Positions 34,457 through 45,081 are shown, counted from the first letter of the stretch. The stretch: 64,000 bases of DNA from Cytophagaceae bacterium (GCA_016722655.1 JADKIR010000004.1:2976001-3040000), one strand, 5' to 3'. Notes: generated by a model from the letters alone, not told the origin. A program made the numbers and translations.

Positions 34457-34482
34457 AAACACACCCCTTTCGAAGCGTGTTT
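34457..34482 (-). terminator. Terminator of gltX
   Basis: On the minus strand AAACACGC and GTGTGTTT form an imperfect stem followed by a run of T. It lies about 20 bases beyond the gltX stop. Confidence 0.6.
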
Positions 34483-34504
34483 CTATTCATAAAGAAAAGA
34501 TTTT

Positions 34505-35992
34505 TTATAAAACTTCCAAAGCCTTATTTATTCTCATAATAGATTTTTGCTTACCTAAAATCTCTAATGTCAACATCAAATCCGGACCTTTTCCCTCACC
34601 TGTAACTGCCAGCCTTAGAGCCTGCATTACTTTTCCGGGTTTAATTCCTTTCTCTTCCAAGCCGGCAAACAATGCATCATGAATATTCTGAGATTCAAAT
34701 GTTTCGATTTTATCAAGAATATTTACAATCTCAGGCATGGCATTTTTGGCCATATCATTCCATTTTTTAGTGGCTATTTCCTGATCATAAGTACTCACTT
34801 CACTAAAAATATAAGGTACTTCTGAGCTTATCTCTTTTGTAAAAGTTACTCTTTCTTTCATCAATTTTACCAGAGAAAGTGCCAGATTTTTGTCATCTAA
34901 ACCCAATTCATTGGCAAGTTCTTCATCTGGTTTTTGTCTAAGATAATGTTGATTATACCATTTAGCTTTATTTACATCAAATCTAGCCCCGGCTTTATGA
35001 ATATGGTTGATATCAAAAGCTTCGATAAGTTCGTTCAGACTCATTATTTCCTGATCTGTTCCCGGATTCCAACCCAAAAAGGCAAGGAAATTTACAACAG
35101 CATCGGGATAATACCCATCTTCTCGGAAACCTCTTGCGATTTCACCTGTTGCAGGGTCTTTCCATTCAAGTGGAAATACAGGAAAATCACCCAATACGCC
35201 ATCTCTTTTGCTCAATTTGCCATTTCCTTCCGGCTTCAATAAAAGGGGCAGGTGGGCAAATTGCGGAGCTTCCCAACCAAAAGATTTGTACAATAAAATA
35301 TGTAGTGGTGCCGATGGAAGCCATTCTTCACCGCGAATCACATGTGTAATTTGCATCAGGTGATCGTCAACCACGTTGGCTAAATGATAAGTGGGCATGC
35401 CATCTGATTTCATCAACACCTTATCATCTATAGTTGATGAATGCACCACAACCCAGTCCCGCACAATATCTTTAAACCTGATTTCTTCCTTCAATGGAAC
35501 CTTTAGCCTGATTACGTATGGCTCACCTGCCGCAATTTTAGCTTCAGAATCCTCTTTGCTTAGTGTCAAAGAGTTTTTCATTTGCATTCTGGTGACAGCA
35601 TTGTATGAAATATTATCCACTTTGGCTTCTTCAAGAGACTTCCTGAGTGCATCTAATTCTTCAGGAGTGTCAAATGCATAATAAGCGAGACCTTTATCAA
35701 GGAGTTCTTGTGTATATTCTTTATAGATTTCCTTTCTTTCTGATTGTTTGTATAGTCCCATCGGGCCACCTTCTTTTACTCCTTCGTCAATTTTTATTCC
35801 AGCCCAGCTCAACGCCTCTGTGATATATTCTTCTGCTCCGGGAACAAATCGGGTTTGGTCAGTATCTTCTATTCTGAGGAGCATCTGTCCGCCCATCTTT
35901 TTTGCAAATAAATAGTTGTATAGGGCAGTTCTGAGACCACCAATATGTAAAGGCCCTGTTGGACTCGGGGCAAATCTTACTCTTACGCTCAT
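34505..35992 (-). CDS. gltX: Glutamyl-tRNA synthetase
   Basis: The enzyme charges tRNA-Glu with glutamate. The class I signatures are present: HIGG in SPTGPLHIGGLRTALYN near the N terminus and KLSKRDG (KMSKS-type) near 250. The C-terminal anticodon-binding domain is complete. I take the ATG at 35992, giving MSVRVRFAPSPTG and 495 residues; a start at 36016 adds eight residues not usual in the family. The cognate tRNA-Glu gene lies at 50334-50405. Confidence 0.95.
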   Translation of the reverse strand: MSVRVRFAPSPTGPLHIGGLRTALYNYLFAKKMGGQMLLRIEDTDQTRFVPGAEEYITEALSWAGIKIDEGVKEGGPMGLYKQSERKEIYKEYTQELLDKGLAYYAFDTPEELDALRKSLEEAKVDNISYNAVTRMQMKNSLTLSKEDSEAKIAAGEPYVIRLKVPLKEEIRFKDIVRDWVVVHSSTIDDKVLMKSDGMPTYHLANVVDDHLMQITHVIRGEEWLPSAPLHILLYKSFGWEAPQFAHLPLLLKPEGNGKLSKRDGVLGDFPVFPLEWKDPATGEIARGFREDGYYPDAVVNFLAFLGWNPGTDQEIMSLNELIEAFDINHIHKAGARFDVNKAKWYNQHYLRQKPDEELANELGLDDKNLALSLVKLMKERVTFTKEISSEVPYIFSEVSTYDQEIATKKWNDMAKNAMPEIVNILDKIETFESQNIHDALFAGLEEKGIKPGKVMQALRLAVTGEGKGPDLMLTLEILGKQKSIMRINKALEVL

Positions 35993-36065
35993 TAAAATGT
36001 ATTTTTTGGCCTGCAAAATTACTCAAAACAGGCCATTTTTAATATTTTCTTTTTTCTTTTTCTAT

Positions 36066-36833
36066 TCAGAGTTTTTTGATGACCAAATGCAGGGAGCTAC
36101 CAAAAGGTGAATTATTAAGGATAGTATTTTCAAATTTTACAATTTTAAATAATATAGAATTTACAAAATCAGAAGGCATTTTCACATCTGATTTTATATT
36201 TTCAATATTTATCATTCCAAGCCTGAGTTTTAGATTTTGAAAAACTCTGATCACTAAAATAAGCGGTGAAAGAAAAAGACTCCAATAATGATATTTTATT
36301 ATTTTCAAATTTGAAATCTCAGAAATTATTTTTTCGAAATCTGAAAGAACAAATCTGTTTTTGCTACCTACTGCCAGGTCATGTGTACCGCTAAAAATCT
36401 TAAAAGAATTGTTGTTGGTAACTAATATTCCGGTTGGTTTTAATATTTTCTCAAATTGGTAAAGGATGTCTGTAATTTCTTTATTATCAAACTGATATAA
36501 TACATCGTTGCAAATAATAAGGTCATATTCTGCCTTGGAAAATGCCTCTTCGGTTTTAAGTATGTCTGATTTTTTAACGTTCAGATTACGGTTTTTTGAA
36601 AATTCAACGGCACTTTCATTAAAATCAAAACCTTCGAGGTTGTTGTAACCATTGGATTTTAGAAATTGCATCATACCGCCTGTGCCGCATCCTGCATCGA
36701 GGATTCTGATATTTTTATCTTCTTTAAAATGCTTTGAAATGGCCTCTAATGTCTTTATATGCAGTATTCTGTACCACCACATATTTTCTTCGACATCATA
36801 CATGGCCTCATACTCGGTGTGATTTATAAGCAT
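36066..36833 (-). CDS. Class I SAM-dependent methyltransferase
   Basis: The 255-residue product has the SAM-binding motif ILDAGCGTGGMMQFL, then FDFNESAVEFSKNR (motif II acidic residue) and DLIICNDVLYQF. The C-terminal part has a hydrophobic segment (LFLSPLILVIRVFQNL) that may sit on the membrane. Similar proteins occur in polysaccharide or lipid gene sets; the substrate is unknown. I take the ATG at 36833; a TTG at 36845 would overlap cysE. Confidence 0.8.
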   Translation of the reverse strand: MLINHTEYEAMYDVEENMWWYRILHIKTLEAISKHFKEDKNIRILDAGCGTGGMMQFLKSNGYNNLEGFDFNESAVEFSKNRNLNVKKSDILKTEEAFSKAEYDLIICNDVLYQFDNKEITDILYQFEKILKPTGILVTNNNSFKIFSGTHDLAVGSKNRFVLSDFEKIISEISNLKIIKYHYWSLFLSPLILVIRVFQNLKLRLGMINIENIKSDVKMPSDFVNSILFKIVKFENTILNNSPFGSSLHLVIKKL

Positions 36834-36834
36834 A

Positions 36835-37656
36835 TCAGGAAGCAATTTCGTTTTCTACCACTTTGATTTCAGGTTTATGATAAACCGTACTATTGGCCGG
36901 GACACTTCTTGTAAGCCAAACGTTACCCCCAATTACCGAGTTTTTTCCTATAACCGTTTCGCCACCTAAAATTGTAGCACCTGAATATATCACTACGTTG
37001 TCTGCAACAGTGGGATGTCTTTTGGTGTTAGCCAATGATTTGTCAACGCTTAAAGCCCCCAATGTGACCCCCTGATATATTTTTACATGTTTTCCGATAT
37101 GAGTAGTTTCACCTATTACCACACCTGTGCCATGATCGATAAAGAAATAATTATCTATTTCGGCAGCCGGATGAATATCGATACCGGTTTGAGAATGAGC
37201 ATATTCCGTCAAAATTCTTGGAATAAGCACAATACCAATTTTGTGTAAAAGGTGAGCGATTCTATAAAATGAAATAGCCTGAAAACCGGGATATGCTCTG
37301 ATAATCTCAAATTCACTCTTAGCTGCTGGATCACCATTTAAAATAGCTTCTACATCTGTATTTAGCATATTGTAGAGGTCTTCAATCGAATCTTTAAATT
37401 GTATAACTTTTTCTTCTGTTTCACAATTTTTGCATTGATCCGTGGTTTCCAAAATATGCTTAAGTTCATTTCCCAGATTCCAGAATTCTCCTTCAATTTC
37501 ATCAGTGGTTGGAAAAAAATCTTTGGTTTTTTCCGGAAAGAGTAAATGGATAAGTTTTGTGGCCCATTCAGCAATTTCATTCGTTGAGGCCACTGCTTCT
37601 GTATTTTGGTGTTTCTCAAAAATATGTTTTATAAAATCTTTCCCTAGTCTTTTCAT
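36835..37656 (-). CDS. cysE: Serine O-acetyltransferase (EpsC/CysE type)
   Basis: The 273-residue enzyme acetylates serine, the first step to cysteine. The C-terminal half is a left-handed hexapeptide beta-helix with DIHPAAEIDNYFFIDHGTG and IGETTHIGKHVKIYQGVTLG, which contains the catalytic Asp-His region. The N-terminal helical domain is long, as in the EpsC-type proteins of Bacteroidota. The product feeds CysM, encoded at 20334. A methyltransferase gene follows at once. Confidence 0.88.
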   Translation of the reverse strand: MKRLGKDFIKHIFEKHQNTEAVASTNEIAEWATKLIHLLFPEKTKDFFPTTDEIEGEFWNLGNELKHILETTDQCKNCETEEKVIQFKDSIEDLYNMLNTDVEAILNGDPAAKSEFEIIRAYPGFQAISFYRIAHLLHKIGIVLIPRILTEYAHSQTGIDIHPAAEIDNYFFIDHGTGVVIGETTHIGKHVKIYQGVTLGALSVDKSLANTKRHPTVADNVVIYSGATILGGETVIGKNSVIGGNVWLTRSVPANSTVYHKPEIKVVENEIAS

Positions 37657-37740
37657 TTTTTATCTTTTCTGAAAATATATATTTTTATAAGTAAATGATA
37701 TTCAATTAGTTACTCTTATGTATTTTGAGTATAAACTTCT

Positions 37741-38304
37741 TCAGGTTAACCTTCTGACAACAAGTGAATTTACCAAAGAAAACAGTTGGTCAGGCTTTAA
37801 AGTTCTCCAATTTTCGATTTGGAGTGTTCCACCATAATTTAAATAATAATCGAGCCTGAATTTTCCGAACTCTTCCAGAATAAACTCCCTGAAGTTTAAC
37901 GCAACAATCCAACCATCTTCCACATCTTCAAACCATTCTTCATAATAGTCATCTTCTCCTCCATGAAACTGAAGCAAATTGTCGCCTATTAAAATAAAAT
38001 ATTTTATTCCATTTTTTATTAATTTATCTATCAAAAAACGCTTAAAATACATGACATCATTGTGTAAAGTGTCATTCCATTCGCCAATCAATTCAATCAC
38101 AGCATATTTTTGTAAATAATTAACCATAATTAGCTTACAATAAAGTGTTTCTGAACCTATTTCGTCCCAGTCTGGATGAATATAGTACCCATAAACTGTA
38201 TTGTGATATTGGGTCGTTTCTTCAATTTGAAAAAACGGACTTTTGGGATCTTCGTAAGGTAAATAGTATCGTTGCCAATTATAAAAGGGTTCGATATCGT
38301 GCAT
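37741..38304 (-). CDS. Conserved-looking protein of unknown function
   Basis: This 187-residue acidic cytoplasmic protein is rich in Tyr, Trp and Phe (MHDIEPFYNWQRYYLPYEDP, GGEDDYYEEWFEDVEDGW) with no signal peptide or membrane helix. I recognise no domain. It diverges from nuoD with a short intergenic region, so the two could share regulation. Composition and clean start support a real gene. Confidence 0.65.
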   Translation of the reverse strand: MHDIEPFYNWQRYYLPYEDPKSPFFQIEETTQYHNTVYGYYIHPDWDEIGSETLYCKLIMVNYLQKYAVIELIGEWNDTLHNDVMYFKRFLIDKLIKNGIKYFILIGDNLLQFHGGEDDYYEEWFEDVEDGWIVALNFREFILEEFGKFRLDYYLNYGGTLQIENWRTLKPDQLFSLVNSLVVRRLT

Positions 38305-38356
38305 TTGAGAATATGAGCTTAAAAATTTGAAATTTTATCTTAATTTTGGGTGGATT

Positions 38357-39568
38357 ATGCAAAAAATACAATACAAATATAGACCCGAAAATTTAAGCAT
38401 TTCAGAGCCAACCAAATTTAGTATTGAAATATTGGAGGAACAGGAAATGCTGATCAATTTGGGACCTCAGCACCCTTCTACTCATGGTGTGTTAAGATTG
38501 GAGGTGGTAACCGATGGTGAGCTAATCAAGGAGGTAGTGCCACATATGGGTTACTTGCACCGATGTTTTGAAAAACATGCTGAAAATCTCCCTTTTAATC
38601 AAATCATTCCATATGTTGATCGCCTCGATTATGTGGCAGCCTTGAATTCTGAACATGCTTATGCCATGGGGGTTGAAAAAATGCTTGGCATAACCGAAAT
38701 TCCGCCAAGAGTGGAATATATCAGGGTATTGGTAGCTGAACTTAACCGCATTGCTTCCCATTTTCTGGCTGTTGGCACTTATGCACAAGATTTAGGTGCT
38801 TCGACACCTTTTTTATGGCTATTCAGAGACAGAGAAACTATTTTAAGGATGCTCGAATGGGTCTCAGGTGCCCGTCTTTTATACAATTATATTTGGGTAG
38901 GAGGGCTATTTTATGATCTTCCGGTTGGTTTTGAAGAAAAATGTACAGAGTTTGTTAATTATGTAAGACCAAAGTTGGTTGAGCTCCAACAATTGATTAT
39001 CGAGAATCAAATTTTTATAAAGAGAACAGCGGGAGTAGGTGTTTTACCTATTGGCCTGGCAGTAAATTATGGTTGTACGGGTCCGGTTTTACGGGGTTCA
39101 GGTCTTAAATATGATTTACGAAGAATTGATGCCTATTCAGTTTATCCCGAACTTGATTTTGATATTCCTGTTGGTGAAGGAAAAATGGGTAAAGTGGGTG
39201 ATTCATGGGATCGAAACTATGTAAGAGTACTCGAATGTTGGGAATCTCTCAAAATTATCGACCAGTGCATTGAAGTTTTGACCAAAAAACATATCAGAAA
39301 TAAAGAATTTAATCCTCAGTCGGCAGTTCCAAAAAAAATCAGGCCTGCAGCTATGGATTTTTATACAAGAGCAGAAAACCCCAAGGGTGAATTAGGCTTC
39401 TTTTTCAGAACAAACGGAAAGACTGATGTGCCAGACAGATTAAAGTGCCGAAGCTGCTCTTTTCATAATTTGTCGGTATTGCCAGAACTTGCAAAAGGAA
39501 TGCTTGTTGCCGATTTGGTCACAATAATTGGTTCGCTTGACCTGGTAATGGGAGAAGTGGATCGCTGA
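38357..39568 (+). CDS. nuoD: NADH-quinone oxidoreductase subunit D
   Basis: The 403-residue product is the 49-kDa subunit of complex I, with INLGPQHPSTHGVLRLEV near the N terminus (quinone-site His), then HRGIEK-like HRCFEKHAEN and the C-terminal VLPELAKGMLVADLVTIIGSLD. It ends in EVDR, as expected. I take the ATG at 38357; a TTG at 38327 adds ten residues. No other nuo genes are adjacent, so this subunit gene is separated from the rest of its operon. Confidence 0.93.
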   Translation: MQKIQYKYRPENLSISEPTKFSIEILEEQEMLINLGPQHPSTHGVLRLEVVTDGELIKEVVPHMGYLHRCFEKHAENLPFNQIIPYVDRLDYVAALNSEHAYAMGVEKMLGITEIPPRVEYIRVLVAELNRIASHFLAVGTYAQDLGASTPFLWLFRDRETILRMLEWVSGARLLYNYIWVGGLFYDLPVGFEEKCTEFVNYVRPKLVELQQLIIENQIFIKRTAGVGVLPIGLAVNYGCTGPVLRGSGLKYDLRRIDAYSVYPELDFDIPVGEGKMGKVGDSWDRNYVRVLECWESLKIIDQCIEVLTKKHIRNKEFNPQSAVPKKIRPAAMDFYTRAENPKGELGFFFRTNGKTDVPDRLKCRSCSFHNLSVLPELAKGMLVADLVTIIGSLDLVMGEVDR

Positions 39569-39609
39569 AATTTGAAAAAACTTATTACAAAATATAAAAA
39601 TGTAATAAA

Positions 39610-39831
39610 TTAAAATTCCCAAACGGTAGGGTTTTGAGCTCTTCTGATATTTTTTCTTATTTCCATCCAAAAGGCAAGAAAAAGATAAATGACTACAGGA
39701 GAGCCGAGTGTAAAGAAAGAGGCATAGATAAAATATCTGCGAATGCTACCTACAGAGAAATTTAATTTTTCCCCGATACGGGTGCAGACACCAAAAAGAT
39801 TACTTTCAAATAGAAATTTCAACTTATTCAT
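39610..39831 (-). CDS. PspC-domain membrane protein
   Basis: The 73-residue product is a PspC domain: SNLFGVCTRIGEKLNFSVGSIRRYF, then one membrane helix (about 38-56) and a basic end. PspC proteins sense or answer membrane stress. It is monocistronic and converges with nuoD. Confidence 0.8.
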   Translation of the reverse strand: MNKLKFLFESNLFGVCTRIGEKLNFSVGSIRRYFIYASFFTLGSPVVIYLFLAFWMEIRKNIRRAQNPTVWEF

Positions 39832-40015
39832 AAATCCTGATGGTTATATTTTTAATATATGGCTATCAAATATTGCTTTCACACCACAAACTTAACAATA
39901 ATCATCAAAAAAAGTTCCAAAAATCATTAATTATGATTTTTGACATATAAAAACCAGAAATTTTTTAATTTATTCCGCCCGATCTTAAATTTTGCGGAAA
40001 GAAATTTAGATTTTT

Positions 40016-41608
40016 TTAAATAATTGTATTTTCGGCCGGTCCTCCCAATTTATAAGGGAAATCAGTAGTATAATGTAATCCTCTGGATTCTTTTCTTTTT
40101 TGAGCTGATTTTATAACCATTTCTGCACAAAGAATTAGATTACGGAGTTCACAAAGTTTTACCGAAATATTGGTTTTTCTATAAAATTCTTCAGTTTCAT
40201 CCTTCAAAAGATGAATTCTTCGAAGTGCCCTTTCCAACCTGAAATCTGATCTAACAATTCCAACATAATCTGACATCATTTTTTGAAGTTCGCGTGTGCT
40301 ATGAGTAACTAATACCTCTTCGTTGGATTGTACCATTCCAAAGGAATTCCAGTCCGGTACTTTATTGTTAAATTCAATCCTGTCCACTTCTTCAATTGCC
40401 ACTTTTGCTATTCTATGACCAAATACCGCGGCTTCAAGTAAAGAGTTGGATGCCAGACGATTGGCTCCATGCAGACCTGTTGAGGAGCATTCGCCACAAG
40501 CAAAAAGATTTTCAATAGTGGTTTTACCATACTCGTCAACCAGAATTCCACCACAGAGATAATGTGCTGCCGGAGTAACCGGAATTTGGTTTTTTGTAAT
40601 ATCAAGCCCAATACTCAGGCATTTCTCATAAATATTAGGGAAATGTTCGAGAATATGCTCTTTGGGTTTATGACTGATATCCAGAAATACATAGTCCTCA
40701 CCCGTTTTCTTCATTTCAGCATCAATAGAGCGGGCTACAATATCTCTTGGAGCCAATGAACCTCTTTCATCGTACTCATACATAAATTCCTTGCCGTGCT
40801 TGTTTTTAAGCACACCGCCTTCGCCACGGACGGCTTCAGTGATTAAAAAACTAGGGAAAGAACCCGGATTATATAAAGAAGTAGGGTGAAACTGCATCAT
40901 TTCCATGTCACGCACTTTTCCACCCGCCCTGTAAACCATCGCAATTCCGTCTCCGGTTGCTATTACAGGGTTGGTAGTGGCTGCATAAATATGACCTGCA
41001 CCACCGGTTGCCATTACAGTGATTTTGGAAAGTATTGTTTCGATTTCACCTGTATTTACATTGAGAGCATACACACCCCAGCAATCAATGTCTTTTGATG
41101 AACGTGTAACTGGCTCACCAAGATGATGCCTGGTTATAACCTCAATGGCATAATAATGAGTCAGGATTTCAATATTTGGATTTGCTTCAACCTGTTCAAG
41201 CAGAGCTCTTTCAATTTCCCAGCCGGTAATATCCTTATAGTGTAATATTCGTTTTTCTGAATGTCCACCTTCACGGGTAAGGTTATACTCACCGGTTTCT
41301 TCTTTGTCAAAATTGGTACCGTATTCTATGAGTTCTTTAATTCTATCGGGACCTTCCGTAACTACAATTTCAACAATTTTTCTATCACATAATCCATCAC
41401 CTGCAATCAGCGTGTCATTAATATGTTTCTCAAAAGAGTCGGTTTCAGGGTCGAAAACGGTTGCTATTCCACCCTGAGCGTATTTTGTATTAGTTTCGTC
41501 GGCATTTACCTTGGTGAGTATCAATACTTTACCTTTTTTTGAGGCTTTCAAAGCAAAACTCAGTCCGGCAATCCCGGATCCAATCACTAAAAAATCTACT
41601 TGTTTCAT
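40016..41608 (-). CDS. nadB: L-aspartate oxidase
   Basis: The 530-residue flavoprotein oxidises aspartate to iminoaspartate in NAD synthesis. The FAD-binding GSGIAGLSFALKA is at the N terminus, the catalytic segments TEAVRGEGG and SLAPRDIVARSID are present, and a helical C-terminal domain completes it. It starts at ATG 41608, which overlaps the stop of kdsD by one base (TGATG), so the two are translationally coupled. Confidence 0.93.
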   Translation of the reverse strand: MKQVDFLVIGSGIAGLSFALKASKKGKVLILTKVNADETNTKYAQGGIATVFDPETDSFEKHINDTLIAGDGLCDRKIVEIVVTEGPDRIKELIEYGTNFDKEETGEYNLTREGGHSEKRILHYKDITGWEIERALLEQVEANPNIEILTHYYAIEVITRHHLGEPVTRSSKDIDCWGVYALNVNTGEIETILSKITVMATGGAGHIYAATTNPVIATGDGIAMVYRAGGKVRDMEMMQFHPTSLYNPGSFPSFLITEAVRGEGGVLKNKHGKEFMYEYDERGSLAPRDIVARSIDAEMKKTGEDYVFLDISHKPKEHILEHFPNIYEKCLSIGLDITKNQIPVTPAAHYLCGGILVDEYGKTTIENLFACGECSSTGLHGANRLASNSLLEAAVFGHRIAKVAIEEVDRIEFNNKVPDWNSFGMVQSNEEVLVTHSTRELQKMMSDYVGIVRSDFRLERALRRIHLLKDETEEFYRKTNISVKLCELRNLILCAEMVIKSAQKRKESRGLHYTTDFPYKLGGPAENTII

Positions 41609-42582
41609 CAAATTAAACCTTCTTTTAAAAGATCATGCAAATGTACAAAACCCACCGGTTTTTTTTCTTCAACCACAATCAATTGTGTAATATTTAGCTC
41701 CTGCATCATTTGTAGTGCCGAGGTGGCATATTCATCTTTCTCAATAGTTTTTGGATCAGGTGTCATGATTTGACTTGCAATAAGTGCATTGATATCCTGG
41801 GTTTTGTTAAGCATCCTTCTCAAATCACCGTCTGTAACAATACCTTCCAAATGACCATTTTCGTCAATTACTGCTGTAGCACCCAGTCGTTTTGATGACA
41901 TTTCTATGATAACTTCTTTCAAACCAGCATTTTTAGCTACAATTGGTAATGCATTTTGCGGATAAATATCAGAAACTTTCAGGTATAGTCTTTTTCCTAA
42001 ACTACCACCGGGATGAAAAACCGCAAAATCAGATTTCGAAAATTCGCGGGCTTCCAAAAGACAAACGGCCATTGCATCACCCAAAGCAAGTGCAACCGTT
42101 GTAGAGGTAGTAGGAGCTAAATTTAAAGGACAGGCTTCGGTTTTTACATGTGCATTTATAACGAAATCAGATTGTTGGGCTAAAAATGAGGAAGTATCTG
42201 ACACTAAAGAAATGACCTTATTGCCCATTCTCTTTAATAATGGTAAAAGCACTTTTAGTTCCGGAGTATTGCCTGATTTTGAAAGAATTATAATGATATC
42301 ATCGCTATCAATTATTCCTAAATCACCGTGCAGGGCATCGGTAGCATGCATGAATACGGCTTTTTGACCCGTAGAATTAAAAGTAGCAGAAATCTTTTGA
42401 GCGATAATGGCACTTTTGCCTATTCCGGACAAAACAATTTTACCTTTTGAAGCTAATATTGAATCAATTGCAGCGTTGAATTCAGTTCCAATTGTACTAA
42501 TTAAAGATTTTATTGCCTCTGATTCATCTGAAAGTACTTTTTTGGCAATTTCAATTATTTTTTTTTCTATTTTCGTCCCCAC
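41608..42582 (-). CDS. kdsD: Arabinose-5-phosphate isomerase (KpsF/GutQ type)
   Basis: The 324-residue enzyme makes arabinose 5-phosphate for Kdo in lipopolysaccharide. The N-terminal SIS domain has GIGKSAIIAQKISATFNSTG and LSKSGNTPEL; the C-terminal half is a CBS pair (VSDIYPQNALPIV, VTDGDLRRML). The start is GTG. It is coupled to nadB downstream. Confidence 0.9.
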   Translation of the reverse strand: MGTKIEKKIIEIAKKVLSDESEAIKSLISTIGTEFNAAIDSILASKGKIVLSGIGKSAIIAQKISATFNSTGQKAVFMHATDALHGDLGIIDSDDIIIILSKSGNTPELKVLLPLLKRMGNKVISLVSDTSSFLAQQSDFVINAHVKTEACPLNLAPTTSTTVALALGDAMAVCLLEAREFSKSDFAVFHPGGSLGKRLYLKVSDIYPQNALPIVAKNAGLKEVIIEMSSKRLGATAVIDENGHLEGIVTDGDLRRMLNKTQDINALIASQIMTPDPKTIEKDEYATSALQMMQELNITQLIVVEEKKPVGFVHLHDLLKEGLI

Positions 42583-42756
42583 TTTAAAAAAGGCATTTTT
42601 GTCTGCAAATTTAAGCTTTCAATTTTATTTTTTTAGAGAAACATTTTTAAAGTAAACAAAATCACAAATAAATTTTTTGTATATTAGCATACAGAATTTA
42701 AATCACCACGAAAATAATCGTGCTTTAAAATTTTTAAGCTAATTTTTGAAATAGCT

Positions 42757-45075
42757 ATGATCAATGCATCAATTGAAAAAGAATTGAAAAAAAATCTGAA
42801 AGAAATTTTTGGATTTGATAATTTCAGAGGGGAACAGGAAAAGATAATTACCAGTATTGTTTCGGGGAAAAATACATTTGTAATAATGCCAACCGGAGCA
42901 GGGAAATCACTTTGTTATCAGTTGCCTGCCACCGTTTTGGAAGGAACCGCTATCGTAATCTCACCTCTGATTGCCCTCATGAAAAATCAGGTAGATCAGC
43001 TGATGGCATTCGGTATCAACGCCCAGTTTTTGAACAGTACTCTCAATAAATCTGAGATGAACCGTGTAAAAAACGACGTGACCAATGGCGTATGTAAGTT
43101 GCTGTACATTGCACCGGAATCTCTTAACAAAGAAGATAATCTGGCATTTCTTAAGAAAGCCAAGATTTCTTTTGTGGCTGTAGATGAGGCACACTGTATT
43201 TCGGAATGGGGGCATGATTTCAGGCCTGAATACCGGAAAATCAGAGAGATTATTGAGAATATTGATGAAAGTTTGCCAATAATTGCTCTTACGGCTACTG
43301 CAACACCAAAAGTGCAGCTTGACATCATGAAAAGTCTTGACATGGACAATTCGGAACTTTTCAAGACATCATTTAACAGAGCCAATCTTTATTATGAAGT
43401 AAGGCCAAAACAAAATGCTAAAAAGCAGTTAATTAAGTTTTTGAACCAACATAAAGGTAAATCAGGAATAGTTTACTGTCTGAGTCGCAAAAAGGTGGAG
43501 GAAATTGCCGAACTGTTAGTAGTAAACGGATACAAAGCTTTACCATATCATGCTGGCCTGGATTCTGACGTAAGAATGAGAAATCAGGATGCATTTCTGA
43601 ATGAAGACTGTGACATTGTGGTGGCTACGATTGCTTTTGGAATGGGGATCGATAAACCTGATGTAAGGTTTGTAGTTCACTATGATGCTCCGAAGTCGCT
43701 GGAAGGATATTATCAGGAAACCGGGCGAGGAGGCAGAGACGGTCTTGATGGCACTTGTCTGATGTTTTATGCACTTGATGACATCACTAAGCTTGAGAAA
43801 TTTAACAAAGACAAAAACGTAACCGAACGCGATAACGCCAAAGCTCTTTTGATGGAAATGGTGGCGTATTCTTCACTGGGCGTGTGTAGAAGAAGGCAAT
43901 TGCTTAGTTATTTTGGAGAACAAACTGAGAAAGATTGTGGATTTTGTGACAACTGTAATAAGCCAACCAAGACTTTCAAAGGCGAAGAAGAGGTTAAACT
44001 TGTAATAAAGACAATCTTAAAAACTGAACAAAGATTCTCAGCAAATCATATTGCTGACGTACTTACAGGCAACACCAAAGACAATCCTGCCATAGCCAGC
44101 TATGGGCATGATAAGTTGCCGGAATTTGGAACGGGATTGAAATATTTCAACTTGTTGGATAAGTTTGAAGAGGAAGAGGAGGAAGATGAAGACGAGATTG
44201 TAGTAAACCGTAAACCAAAAGCCGATATCAATGCCGATGGCAAAATTTCTGCCTCTGACAAATGGGTTTCTATTATCAGACAACTTATGGTTTTTGGGTA
44301 TCTTGAAAAAGATATTGAAAATTATGGCGTAGTAAGAGTATCAGAAAAAGGTCATAGTTATCTTAGTGATCCTTACTCAATAACTTTCCATGAAGATCAC
44401 GACCTGAACGAAACCGAAGGTAGCGGTGAAGACGAATTGGTACAAACTGCTGGTCCTTCAGGAGGTAGTGGTGCAGCTGATCAGGCATTACTTGAGCTAT
44501 TGAAAGCTCTTCGTAAAAAAATGGCCAAGGAGAAAAACGTACCTCCATACGTTGTTTTTCAGGATCCATCTTTAGAAGAAATGGCCACAACTTATCCCTC
44601 CAATGTGCAGGAACTTGCTCAGGTCAATGGGGTAGGGATGGGAAAAGTTCAGAAATTCGGTAAACCTTTTCTGGATTTGATCAACAAGTATGTTGACGAC
44701 AACGAGATCGAGACTTCTTCAGATTTAATGGTGAAAACTACGGTCAATAAGTCAAAAACCAAAATCTTTATCATTCAGCAAATAGACCGCAAAATTGATT
44801 TGGAAGAAATAGCTGAAGCCAAAGAAATGAACGGTGAAGAGCTTATCACTGAGATTGAAAGTATTTGTTTTTCAGGTACTAAGTTGAATTTGGATTATTA
44901 CATCAATCAAATGATTGACCGCGATAAACAAAATGATATTTATGAATATTTCATGAATTCGTCTTCAGATGACATAAAAACTGCAATGAAAGAGTTTGAT
45001 GATTATGATGACGAAGTAACAGAAGAAGAACTCAGGCTCATGAGAATAAAATTTATTTCGGAAATGGCCAACTAA
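42757..45075 (+). CDS. recQ: ATP-dependent DNA helicase RecQ
   Basis: The 772-residue helicase has Walker A MPTGAGKSLCYQLP (44-57), the DEAH box in VDEAHCISEWGHDFRPEY, and motif VI QETGRGGRDG. The zinc domain has its Cys in CRRRQLL and CGFCDNC. An acidic insert (EEEEEEDEDE) and an HRDC domain follow, then a further C-terminal domain of about 130 residues, so it is longer than the 610-residue enterobacterial form, as is usual in Bacteroidota. Confidence 0.94.
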   Translation: MINASIEKELKKNLKEIFGFDNFRGEQEKIITSIVSGKNTFVIMPTGAGKSLCYQLPATVLEGTAIVISPLIALMKNQVDQLMAFGINAQFLNSTLNKSEMNRVKNDVTNGVCKLLYIAPESLNKEDNLAFLKKAKISFVAVDEAHCISEWGHDFRPEYRKIREIIENIDESLPIIALTATATPKVQLDIMKSLDMDNSELFKTSFNRANLYYEVRPKQNAKKQLIKFLNQHKGKSGIVYCLSRKKVEEIAELLVVNGYKALPYHAGLDSDVRMRNQDAFLNEDCDIVVATIAFGMGIDKPDVRFVVHYDAPKSLEGYYQETGRGGRDGLDGTCLMFYALDDITKLEKFNKDKNVTERDNAKALLMEMVAYSSLGVCRRRQLLSYFGEQTEKDCGFCDNCNKPTKTFKGEEEVKLVIKTILKTEQRFSANHIADVLTGNTKDNPAIASYGHDKLPEFGTGLKYFNLLDKFEEEEEEDEDEIVVNRKPKADINADGKISASDKWVSIIRQLMVFGYLEKDIENYGVVRVSEKGHSYLSDPYSITFHEDHDLNETEGSGEDELVQTAGPSGGSGAADQALLELLKALRKKMAKEKNVPPYVVFQDPSLEEMATTYPSNVQELAQVNGVGMGKVQKFGKPFLDLINKYVDDNEIETSSDLMVKTTVNKSKTKIFIIQQIDRKIDLEEIAEAKEMNGEELITEIESICFSGTKLNLDYYINQMIDRDKQNDIYEYFMNSSSDDIKTAMKEFDDYDDEVTEEELRLMRIKFISEMAN

Positions 45076-45081
45076 AAAAAT